The notes beneath the pieces were generated by a model. It was not told the DNA's origin. It did no database searches and worked only from the letters and a program-made list of their open reading frames with translations. Of a stretch of 64,000 nt of DNA, positions 54,261-64,000 are shown one piece after another (position 1 is the stretch's first letter; each line of letters opens with the position of its first letter). Source of the stretch: Mikania micrantha. Its lineage: Eukaryota > Streptophyta > Magnoliopsida > Asterales > Asteraceae. The DNA lies in NCBI GenBank assembly GCA_009363875.1, contig CM018693.1:76620028-76684027 (forward strand). The letters are read 5' to 3'. A program made the translations under genes and the position numbers.

Positions 54261-55305
54261 CTGTTGTAGAGCCATTCGGCCAAGCCAGCTACAGCGGGCG
54301 GCCATGTTCCATCGAGTATCCAGCCATGCTCAGTCATCAACCTTGTTCCTACATGGTTCTAGGGTATTGGTGGGGAATTTTCCTAGGTTTAAAGTGCTTG
54401 AAGCCGGTTAAAGAGGTGGGTCGAACCATGGGTTAGAAAACCCTAGATATCGTGACATAAAACTGATTTTTACCTCAAATCTGTCGGTTCAAAGCCCCGA
54501 TCGGTTGTACTTTCGTGCTCTACGTGATGTGGTGGTCGTTTAGACACCAAAACGGCTCGATTTCGTGGAGAAATGGGGAAGTTCTTGTTAGGGTTTCTGG
54601 AGAGAGAAAGAAGAGAGAGAGTGGGGACGAAATTTGGAGAAGAATGCTGGTAGGTGGGGTGGTTGTGGGATTAATTGCCATCTTAAATGATGGTAAATTA
54701 CCCGGTTTCGTTCGGGTTCGTTCAGTTTCGTTCGAGTTAGAATTTTATTTTAGGCTGTGATTCCTAATAAATTAACTAATATCTTTCGTTTATTTAAATT
54801 TTTCAGAAAACGTTTAGATTACAGTTTAAATCGAATCGTACAGTCGCAGCGCGTATTCGTTCAAATCGTCACCCGTACGAACACTGCGATAACTATACTT
54901 TTCAATATGGTTTTCTGATTATCAGATATCATTCAGAACGTTAAACTTTCAGATATATTCGTACAGATCGTCACCTATATGAATAATCCGTCGATTTAGC
55001 ATTCACATAACGACATCCATGTGGTTTTGTTCTGTAAAGCCTCACATATGTTTATACATAAATAAATGCCTAACAAAAAATCATATGATAGTTCTGTATC
55101 GCCAGATAATTATCTGACTGATGAACCATAGTTCTGAACTTTGTTTCCTGAACTGATTATGAATTTGCTCTGTGACGACATGAAATGATAATGAAACATG
55201 ATATTAATATGGCATGAAATGAAACACATATAGTTCGTACCTGATTACTGTTCGTGTTACTGTTGAGATCACTGTTCCGGTGACGTTTCCGGCACTGATG
55301 TTACA

Positions 55306-55320
55306 GTCTCCCCTTGTTAG
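55306..55320 (-). other. G3 polypurine tract
   Basis: The minus strand reads CTAACAAGGGGAGAC, next to the LTR end. Confidence 0.82.
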
Positions 55321-55339
55321 AGAAATTTCGTCCCGAAAT

Positions 55340-57590
55340 TTAAGAGTTGTTATCAGGTACGTCTTCCTCTGTAAACAGTTGGGGATACTTTGACTTCATG
55401 TGATCTTCGCATTCCCAAGTAAACTCGGGTCCGTGCCTTGAGTTCCAACGAACCTTTACAATCGGAATATGGCTTCGCCTCAGTTGTTTAACCTTGCAAT
55501 CCATAACCTCCAAAGGTTCTTCGATAAAGTTTAACTGTTCATCAACTTGAATTTCCTCGATTGGAATGACAAGTGACTCGTCACTAAGGCATTTCTTTAA
55601 ATTCGAGACGTGAAACACGTCATGCACACCACTGAGTTCATCTGGTAATCTCAGTCTATACGCCACAGGACCAATACGCTCGATGATCTCAAACGGTCCC
55701 ACGTACCGTGGTGCTAACTTGCCTTTATTTCCAAAACGTAATACACCTTTCCATGGAGACACCTTCAACATGACCCAGTCTCCCACTTGGAATTCCAACG
55801 GCTTGCGTCGTTTGTCGGCGTAGCTCTTTGTCTGCTCCTAGTAACTTGTAGTCTTCGTTGAATCTGGGAAATCTTGTCAGTGGTTTCCTGAATAAGCTCT
55901 GCCCCAGTTATACGGTTGTCTCCAACTTCAGTCCAACAGATCGGTGATCGGCATTTCCGGCCATACAAAGCCTCGAATGGTGCACATCCGATGCTACTGT
56001 GATAATTGTTGTTGTAAGAGAATTCGATCAGTGGCAAATGAGAATCCCAATTCCCACCAAAATCCAACACGTAGGTTCTCAACATGTCCTCCAAGGTCTG
56101 AATTGTACGTTCGCTTTGTCCGTCCGTTTGTGGATGGTAAGCTGTTCTCAGATTTAACTGCGTTCCTAGAGATTTCTGTAATGATTGACAGAACCTTGAT
56201 GTAAATCTTCTGTCTCGATCTGAAATAATGGACAGTGGCACACCGTGGCGTACCACTATCTCATTGATGTACAGTCTCGCCAGTTTATCCATCGTGAAAG
56301 TCTCATGCATAGGCAAGAAATGAGCAGATTTCGTCAAACGATCCATGATAACCCAAATCGTATCGTGACCACTGGAAGTGCGGGGTAGCTTGGTAATGAA
56401 ATCCATAGCTATTTGTTACCACTTCTAGAGCGGAATTTCAGGCTGTTCTAGTAAACCAGACGGCTTCAGGGTGTTCTGCCTTTACCTTAGCACACGTAAG
56501 ACATCGGCCGACATACTCGGCTATGTCTTTCTTCATCCTCGGCCACCAATAAAACTCACCCAAATCTTGGTACATTTTATCAGATCTTGAATGCACAGAG
56601 TACTTTGTCTTGTGTGCTCCATCGAAAATGAGTTTTCTCAATCAGTCTACCGCCGGAATCCATATACGATCCCTGTAGTACATGATTCCATCAAGCTTTG
56701 TCTCAAATTGTTTCTCTGCTCCGCAGTTAAGTTCTTTCTTCAAATTTCCTCGATCGATTGTTTCTTGTTGCGCCTGAATGATCTAGTCACGTAAGCTGGT
56801 CTGCACAGTCATTCCCATTGCTCTAACGTGCAAGGGTTTGACTCGTTCCTTCCGGCTCAAGGCATCGGCTACAACGTTCGCCTTTCCCGGATGGTACTTG
56901 ATCACACAATCGTAATCATTCAGAAGTTGAACCCAACGACGTTGTCGCATGTTGAGTTCTTTCTGATCAAAAATGTGCTGCAGAATCTTGTGATCAGTAA
57001 ATATGGTACACTTCGTTCCATATAAATAATGTTTTCAAATCTTCAATGCGAAGACTACAGCTCCCAGTTCAAGATCAAGAGTAGTGTAGTTCTTCTCATG
57101 AACCTTTAACTGTCTTGATGCATAAGCGATAACTTTGTCCCGTTGCATCAGTACGCAACCGAGTCCCTGATGGGAGGCATCACAGTATACAACAAAGTCA
57201 TCACATCCTTCTGGGAGCGATAATATTGGAGCATTACATAGTTTCTGTTTCAATGTATGGAAAGCATCTTCTTGTTTCTGTTTCCAGACAAACGGTTCAC
57301 TTTTCTGGGTTAGCTTGGTGAGAGGCCTTTGAAAAGTTTGAGATAAACCTTCTATAATAACCTGCCAATCCTAGAAACGACCGTATCTCCGTCGGTGTCT
57401 TCAGAGTATCCCAGTTCTTTATAGCTTCAATCTTGGCAAGATCTACGTGTATTCCCTCGTTGTTGACCACATGACCCAAAAATTGAACTTCCCTTAGCCA
57501 AAATTCACACTTAGAGAATTTGGCATAAAGTTTCTCTTCTTTCAACAGCTCCAAAATCTTCCTGAGATGTTCTTCGTGTTCAGTTTTTCT
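55340..57590 (-). pseudogene. pol: G3 pol remnant: RT end, RNase H, integrase
   Basis: Minus strand from 57590: RT C-terminal part (YAKFSKCEFWL, QFLGHVVNNEG, FLGLAGYYRRFIS), RNase H (YCDASHQGLGCVLMQ, 57035-57253), integrase zinc region (CLTCAKVKAEH, 56438-56641), core with MDFITKLPRTSSG, SDRDRRF, DGQSER (55765-56406), and C-terminus ending KYPQLF with a stop at 55340. At least four frameshifts or stops. The RT catalytic aspartates, protease, gag and 5' LTR are absent: the sequence breaks at about 57590 into C3. Confidence 0.88.
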
Positions 57591-57806
57591 CTTGCTCTAT
57601 ATTCATACCTTGTGAATATCAACCAATCCAAGTTTATAATAGTCTTACATTCATAGTTGTTCCCACAAATATGACCGACTACGGACGTTTAGAATAACTC
57701 GTTTATTCATGGATTTAAACATGCTAAAATGGAATAGTAAATGAAAATTATAACCATATAATCAAGTCAAATTACATAAGTTCCGATATCCAAATACAAA
57801 ATTTAA
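57591..57806 (-). other. C3 3' untranslated remnant
   Basis: AT-rich, no ORF, no similarity to the visible part of the C3 LTR. It follows the pol stop and ends at the break with G3. Confidence 0.6.
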
Positions 57807-60207
57807 TCAACTCCAATCACTAGAATATCGAAGTCCTAAGGAACAAGTATGACTTTCATGCTTTGTCCTTTCAAGGAGCTTCGTGAATGGATCCGCAATG
57901 TTTTGATCGGTGTGAACTTTGCGAATACATATCTTTCCCTTTTCAACTTCATCCCTTATGTAGTTGAACCTCCGTTCGATGTGCCGAGTCTTTTGATGAG
58001 CACGAGGTTCCTTGATTTGAGCAATGGCCCCTTCGTTATCACAAAAGATCTCTAGGGGGTCTTGAATGGTAGCAACAACCCCTAGATCGGCAATGAACTT
58101 CCTTAGCCATGCAGCTTCTTGAGCTGCCAATGAAGCGGCGATGTATTCTGATTCTGTTGTAGATAGTGCCACTACATCTTGCTTTGAGCTCTTCCAAGAG
58201 ACCGCTCCTCCATTCATAATGAAGACATATCCCGTCTGTGATCGTGAATCATCTCGATCAGTTTGGAAACTCGCATCCGTGTAACCCTTTACAACGAGTT
58301 CCTCCTCACCAGATCCATATATTAGTGTTTCTAAGGTATTTCAAAATACTTTTAACAGCCATCCAATGACTATTACCAGGATTCTGTTGATATCTACTTG
58401 TCATGCTTAGAGCACATGACACGCCCGGCCTTGTACATATCATTGCATACATGACGGATCCTATAGCAGATGCATACGGGACTCCATTCATTCTTTCTTG
58501 CTCAACCTTTGAACTAGGGCATTGAGACGTGCTCAATATAGTCCCCTTTTGAATAGGTACTAAACCTTTCTTAGAATTTTCCATCTTGAACCTTTTCAAG
58601 ACTTTGTCAATGTATGCACTTTGGTTTAAACCTATCAACCGCCTTGATCTATCCCTATAGATCTTTATTCCTAAAATATAGGCGGCTTCACCAAGATCCT
58701 TAATGGAAAAACAGCTTCCAAGCCAGGTTTTTACACCTTCCAAGGTTGGAATGTCATTTCCAAATAGTAGAATGTCATCGACATATAATACAAGGAAAGT
58801 AATGATGCTCCCACTAGCCTTTTTATATACACAAGCTTCGTCAGCGTTTTTGATGAAGCCAAATTTCTTTACTTCATCATCAAAACGATGATTCCAACTT
58901 CTCGATGCTTGTTTCAATCCATAGATTGACTTCTTTAACTCACATACCTTATTAGGATGTTTTGGATCGACAAAACCTTCAGGCTGTTCCATATGGACAT
59001 CTTCCTCAAGATATCCATTAAGGAAAGCGGTTTTGACATCCATTTGCCAAATCTCATAGTCATAATATGCAGCTATGGCAAACAATATCCTGATAGACTT
59101 TAGCATTGCCACAGGCGAGAAAGTTTCATCATAATCAACACCTTGAGTTTGAGTGAAACCTTTTGCTACAAGTCTAGCTTTATAAGTATCCAAGTTTCCA
59201 TGCTTATCGGTTTTCTTCTTGAAAACCCACTTACTTCCAACTACCTTGGATTTAAGAGGTGGTGTAACCAATTCCCAAACTTGGTTATCATACATGGATT
59301 GCATCTCAACGTTCATGGCTTCTTGCCATTTGTCAAAATCAGGTTTTGACATTGCATCACGGTATGTGGTTGGTTCATCGGAATCCACCACATAGCATCC
59401 ATCCATGAAAAATCCATATCTCTCAGGAGGAACACTAATTATACCAGATCTGCGAACGTTTTGTGTATCTTGATCATCCACATGATCATTCTCAACATCC
59501 TCATGTTGATTGCTAGTATCAACCAAATGTGTATCGTCTTGTGAATCTTGAACCTCTTCAAGTTCCACTGTTCTTCCACTAGTTCCTTCCGAAAGGAACT
59601 TAGTTTCCAAGAACTCTGCCTTTCGAGCAATAAACACTTTCTGCTCTGTTGGATCATATAAATAATATCCCATACAATCTCTAGGATATCCAACAAAGAT
59701 ACACTTAGTGGATCGGGCTTACAGTTTGTTTTGAGTGTATTGCTTAGGATAAGCCTCACACCCCCAAACTTTTAAATATGACAATGATGGAACCTTTCCA
59801 TGCCATATTTCGAAAGGTGTCCTTTCCACTTTCTTGGTTGGGGCCATATTTAAAATACGGGCCGCAGAGAGCAAAGCGAAACCCCAAAATGATAGAGGTA
59901 GTGTACTTCTAGCCATCATAGATCGAACCATATCCAATAGAGTCCGATTCCTCCTCTCAGACACACCATTATGTTGTGGTGTTCCAGGGGGAGTAAGTTG
60001 TGAGACAATCCCATAACTTCTAAGATACTCTTGAAATTCACTACTTAGGTATTCACCTCCTCTATCGGTACGAAGAATCTTGACCGTTTTGTTGAGTTGA
60101 TTTTCTACTTCATTCTTGAAGATTTTGAACATTTCAAAAGATTCATGTTTGTGCCTTAACAAGTACACATACCCATAACGACTATAGTCGTCGGTAAAGG
60201 TAATGAA
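57807..60207 (-). pseudogene. pol: C3 pol, integrase to RNase H
   Basis: Minus strand: integrase core (RTDRGGEY, HNGVSERRNRTLLDMVRSMM, 59719-60168); RT (58306-59673) with WQMDVKTAFLNGYLEEDVHMEQPEGF and YVDDILLFGND (about 58774-58785); RNase H (57807-58217) with VSWKSSKQ and STTESEYIA. Stops at 60205-60207 (TAA where related elements have Tyr) and near 59720, and a frame break/deletion between 58306 and 58217, disable it. Confidence 0.9.
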
Positions 60208-61797
60208 TTATCTTTCACCATTCCTAGTCATCAGTTTAAAAGGTCCACATACATCCGAATGTATGATCCCTAATAAATCTTTTGCCCTTTCATTAGTCCC
60301 ACTAAAAGGGGCTTTTGTCATCTTACCTTGTAAACAAGACTCGCATACATCAAATGAATCATTTTCATTTGTTTTTAAAAGACCATTCTTTTGAAGTTTT
60401 TGCATGCGATTTTTGTTTATGTGTCCAAGGCGACAATGCCAAAGATAGGAATCACTCAAATCTAATTTGAGCCTTTTGGTGGTAGCTTGGTACATTGAGC
60501 TATCATATGTTGTGTTATCATGAACCAATTCATAAATACCATTGCAAGGCATAGCCTTAAAATAAAACACATGATTTAAAGAAACATGGATATCATTGTC
60601 AACAAACTTGAAATTAAAACCACATTGTCTTAAACGGGAAACAGAGATAATGTTCCTAGTCAAACTAGGAGCATACAAAACATTCTTTAAAATAACTTCC
60701 AAACCACTTGGAAGCTTCAAAATATACTCTCCTTGGGCTTCAACACGAACCACTGCTCCATTGCCCATGAAGAGACTAATTTCCCCTTTGTTGTAATGCT
60801 TACTTCTTTTGAACCCCTGCAACAAATTGCAAATATGAGTTCCACATCCGGTATCCAATACCCATGTGTTAGAAGAAATAATATTTAGCTCAACATGTAT
60901 AATAAAAGTCATACCTGAGGTTTGCCCCGCATCCCTCTTGGCTCTCAACTCTTTGAGATAGACCGGACAGTTTCGTTTCCAATAGCCTATCTCACCACAC
61001 TCAAAACACGGATCATTTTTAGCAACCTTTTGCTTCTTTTCTTTGGGTTCCACTTTAGCCTTACCCTTCCCTTTCTTTTTAATGTGTCCCTTCCCTTTGG
61101 CAACACTTCCCTTGGGGTCGGGGTGGTTCCTTTTCTTACTACCACCCTCATTGATCGTTATGACCGGTAAAACCTTTTTACCCATGCCCGCCTCGGCCGT
61201 TTTGAGCATTGCATGAAGTTCACCAATGCTCTTGTCCCATCCATTCATATTATAATTCATATCAAAGGTTTCAAACCTTTTGGATAGGGAGTTAAGGATC
61301 AAATCCGTAGCTAACTCAGTGGAGACACGGCAGTTAAGTCTCTCGAGGCGATCAATGTGGCTTTTCATCTTGAGAACATAAGATGAAACCGATTGGGTCT
61401 CGTCCATCCGACATGCATGAAGTGCTCGAACCGTTTCGAACCGTTCCACCCTAGATTGTTGTTGGAACATTTCCTTCAACTGGGTGATCATATCATAAGC
61501 ATTGTGGTTCTCAAAGTCCTTTTGTAAATCGGGAGTCATACTCGCCAACATTAGACATGAGACTTGCACGGAGTCCTTGACGTACTTGACCCAATCGTTA
61601 AAGGCCTCCACGTTATCCTCATCGGGTTGATCGGGAATGGGATCGTCTAACACATAGGACTTCTTTTCTTGCTTGAGAACGATTCTCAAGTTTCGGTACC
61701 AATCCATGAAGTTCCCATTGTTAAGACGTTCCTTCTCGAGGATGGTTCTTAGTGATAAGTTATGGACGGTCGGGATTGCGTTGTTGTTGTTTGCCAT
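60208..61797 (-). pseudogene. gag: C3 gag, protease and pre-integrase
   Basis: ATG at 61795-61797 (MANNNNAIPTV). Gag region (UBN2-like, 60990-61700) followed by a Lys-rich linker and one zinc knuckle CFECGEIGYWKRNC, in which the usual His is Tyr; protease WVLDTGCGTHIC (about 60850); gag-pre-integrase WHCRLGHINKNRM ... CESCLQGK; start of the integrase core (HSDVCGPF). About 529 codons until the TAA at 60205-60207. Gag and pol are in one frame, unlike C1. Family within copia not assigned. Confidence 0.9.
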
Positions 61798-63240
61798 CTA
61801 CAATTTTACAAAGTTCAATTTTAGTATTTTTAATATCAATGTATTTTAATTATTAATACCCTTTTATGTTTCATAGACAATTAATAATTAAAATGTAGAA
61901 TCCAACGTTATATTTAAATATCGGTTAGGTGACCTTTATCCCTTTATTTAAATTAACAAGGTAGTCAATGTTTGACAATTGTAACCTATTACAATTTCTA
62001 GTGTATGGGATCGGTTTTAAACATCTTATGTTTTGTTTGGCATGTTTATCCCATCAACACCGTTTGTACGTCATGCTTCGGTGATCCTAATGCATGATTT
62101 CCAAATCAAGTCGTCCTACTTAAACACACGTGTGATTTTACAAATACAAGTGGTTAGGTGACCTTTATCCCACAAATACGGTAATTTCACCTCAACTTCA
62201 CAAGTTTCGGCATTTATGGTTAGGTGACCTTTATCCCATAGACGAGTTACAAGTGAATCGAGTGTTGTTTAAAAGGATGGTGTTAAAACTTGTTTTGTAA
62301 AGGGTTTTTATAGTTTCTAAAATTCTAGTTTTTTAGAAAAAACCTTTTATACCATACTATTTGTATGCATTCAAATGCATGGTATTTTATGAAAAAAAAA
62401 AATTATTATTCCTTTTAATAAAACTCATTTTTATTAAATCATTAACCCTTAATAAACTCATTTTATTAATTCCTTTAATGATTTTTATAGAACCAATTTT
62501 ATGCTTGTTTTATTTTAGTTGTTTAACTAGTTTATGCAATTTTTCAATTAAAAGTCAAACTCATCCAAACAACCAAATAATCAACCAAACATAAAATATA
62601 AGTGCATAACCATAGCCAACTATTTTGACAACACTTGCTTGCCATAACAAGTGTGTCAAAAGGTCATTCCTAAGGGTAAAACATGACACAATGTTGTGTT
62701 GATGAACTCCCACTTGAACTTGCATCCAAATGCTTCAAGTGACCCTTTTGTGTTGTGATTTCTCCATCTTCTTTAGGCACCTTCTTGGTCATCCAAATCA
62801 GCCCCAAAGTACAATTACATAGAAAAATCCTAATACATTTTTCTAGAAAAATAAAGTGCAACTAATCTATTTATTACATGCCAAAGGAAACAAATAAATT
62901 ACATGCCTTTATTTCAACCAAATAAAATCACAACCACAAATATTCAAACACAAGGTCATGGCTAGGTTTATGCACTAAAATACATCCAAATGTATATACC
63001 AAAAAAAAACGTAAACATGGTCCCTTTTCTAACCCAAAATTTCGGCCAACATAAACCAAATCCAAGTGGGTTTTTGTCTAAACAAACAAACCATCTCATG
63101 ATTTTAATTTTTCAAGATTCTTCCATGCATATAAAATAATATCTTGAAAAACAAAGGCATTTCCATGTGTGAAATTTCCAGCCCACTTTTTATTAAAAAG
63201 GACCCGAAAATTTCGATTTTTGAAGCATGTATCCATATAA
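61798..63240 (-). other. C3 leader
   Basis: Non-coding, AT-rich. It holds three copies of a 20-bp motif (61923-62238). The remainder shows no ORF or structure I can support. Confidence 0.75.
61923..62238 (-). repeat. Three dispersed copies of a 20-bp motif in C3 leader
   Basis: GGTTAGGTGACCTTTATCCC at 61923-61942, 62152-62171 and 62219-62238, identical, with unrelated sequence between. It contains the odd palindrome AGGT-G-ACCT. A shorter relative (TTTATCCCATC) lies near 62046. Confidence 0.85.
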
Positions 63241-63242
63241 CC

Positions 63243-63256
63243 GGCTCTTGATGCCA
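63243..63256 (-). other. C3 primer binding site
   Basis: The minus strand reads TGGCATCAAGAGCC beside the LTR terminus. It resembles the TGGTATCAGAGCC type with a T-to-C change and one inserted base; the tRNA used is uncertain. Confidence 0.65.
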
Positions 63257-63257
63257 T

Positions 63258-64000
63258 TGTTAGGTTTTGTAGATGTTTATCAAAGCCATATTAACCATTT
63301 AACATGTAAAACGCAGCGGAGTTTATATCAAAAAACCTTTTGAGTTTAGTTAGTTTATGCATCATATACATTTGATTAAAACAAAACCCATGAACAAGGA
63401 TCTTTATATGGAAGAACATACTATCAAAACATTCAAGAACACCATTAAGTACCTCTTAGAACACGTGAAGAATGAAGGTAAAGATGATGATTTGAATGCT
63501 AAGTCTTCAACCAAGAAAACCTCAAGCTTGTATACCCCAAGCCACCAACAACCACCCTTGAATGCTAGGATTCAACAACACAAATTTCAGCTTTTAAAAC
63601 CTCTTGAAGTTGCTGAAAATCTGCTATTTTTTTTTCTGTTTTTGCCGAGAAAAACAAGGGAGAAAAGAGAGAGAGAGATGCTCTTGAACTTGAGAGATTA
63701 AGGTTATTACATGGGGCTTGCTTGTATGTGTATATAAGCATCTTTTAAAACATTGGGAGGGGTTTATGGCAGCCCCTTTTTGCTGAAAATTCTGCCCCAA
63801 TGGAAGGGGCTTGCTTGCCATGATTTCCAACCCATTTGTTTTAAATTAATACCCAAAATAAATTTGTAACACTTACAAAATTATATTGTATTTACAACTA
63901 ACTTTAACATGACACTAATTAAAACCAATTTAATTAATTTATAATACATTACAAGTCATGTTACAATTTTATAAATGTTACTTAACCATTAAATAACAAT
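63258..64000 (-). repeat. C3 5' LTR (incomplete)
   Basis: Begins TGTTAGGTTTTG on the plus strand and runs out of the window. It includes a CT-rich sense leader at 63650-63690. Small ORFs near 63357-63830 are not supported as genes. Confidence 0.75.
63731..63737 (-). promoter_or_regulatory. C3 LTR TATA box
   Basis: The minus strand reads GCTTATATACAC. The CT-rich leader begins about 40 bp downstream in sense. Confidence 0.6.

Larger units (their letters stand above)
52228..55305 (-). mobile_element. G3: 3' LTR and possible flanking sequence
   Basis: The right end GATGTTACA at 55305 abuts a purine tract and G3 pol. The layout parallels the G2 LTR: GATTCCTAATAAAT block (54761), CT-rich region (54597-54630), hexamer-like array (53877-54260), splice-donor block (52986). 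The left end is not found; G2 joins at 52228. No convincing gene; short ORFs near 53747-54436 are array translations. Confidence 0.65.
57591..64000 (-). mobile_element. C3: Ty1/copia element of a second family, 3' LTR missing
   Basis: Minus strand: 5' LTR from 63258 rightwards (runs past the window), priming site, leader, gag-pol (57807-61797), and about 215 bp of 3' untranslated sequence ending at the G3 junction. No 3' LTR, target duplication or purine tract is seen at the left, so it is truncated. LTR and gag sequences are unlike C1/C2, and no GGTTCG arrays are present. Confidence 0.85.

Noticed and set aside
53747..54436. Overlapping 80-100 codon ORFs on both strands
   Set aside because: They lie over the CGAAT array and a CA-rich patch; composition rather than coding signal.
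57591..57806. C3 3' LTR
   Set aside because: It does not begin with TGTTAGG and shows no match to 63258-64000; treated as untranslated remnant.
1..64000. Host protein genes, rRNA or tRNA genes
   Set aside because: All recognisable coding sequence belongs to retrotransposons, and no RNA gene signature was seen.

Overview
The window is plant nuclear DNA made almost entirely of LTR retrotransposons; I find no host gene. The evidence is nested Ty3/gypsy (chromovirus, Tekay/Del-like) and Ty1/copia (one Sirevirus-like family, one unassigned family) elements, with priming sites resembling the 3' end of initiator methionine tRNA, 5-bp target duplications, and AT-rich decayed spacers. The style of the elements (3-4 kb gypsy LTRs; a Sirevirus with a very long third ORF) recalls composite plants (Asteraceae), but that is inference from memory, not a database match.

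Layout. (1) 1-5715: decayed plus-strand gypsy relic G0, with an LTR end at 2191, a priming site at 2195-2207 and a decayed interior. (2) 5716-19725: G1, a complete, young plus-strand gypsy element inserted into G0 (target duplication TCGCT). Both LTRs are 3719 bp, with about 7 differences seen by eye; gag-pol has one frameshift. (3) 19731-20628: more G0 relic (decayed integrase). (4) 20629-52227: G2, a minus-strand gypsy element with a mutilated 3' LTR at the left and a full 5' LTR at 49044-52227. Two copia elements sit inside it: C1 (23271-36976, plus strand, splits G2 pol) and C2 (40096-47921, minus strand, splits the G2 leader, target duplication TCACT). (5) 52228-57590: G3, the 3' half of another minus-strand gypsy element (LTR-like sequence, integrase, RNase H, part of RT). 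(6) 57591-64000: C3, a minus-strand copia element of another family, with its 5' LTR running off the right edge.

C1 and C2 are one Sirevirus-like family. C1 carries gag, pol and a long additional ORF (ORF3). C2 has lost most of pol by a roughly 6 kb deletion that fuses the start of integrase to the middle of ORF3 in frame. Every polyprotein has at least one disabling lesion. G1 is closest to intact.

Three patterns cut across the elements and are the most interesting content. First, a 55-90 nt module recurs 11 times in gypsy LTRs and leaders: a conserved GTGGTGGG...RCCCTATA core enclosed by a terminal stem whose sequence differs from copy to copy while pairing is kept. Second, dense arrays of the hexamer GGTTCG/CGAACC fill untranslated parts of both gypsy and copia elements, which are otherwise unrelated; the sense-strand orientation is CGAACC in gypsy and mostly GGTTCG in copia. 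Third, all four gypsy LTRs share a strong 5' splice-site block followed by a small covarying stem and a plausible acceptor, suggesting an intron inside the LTR.
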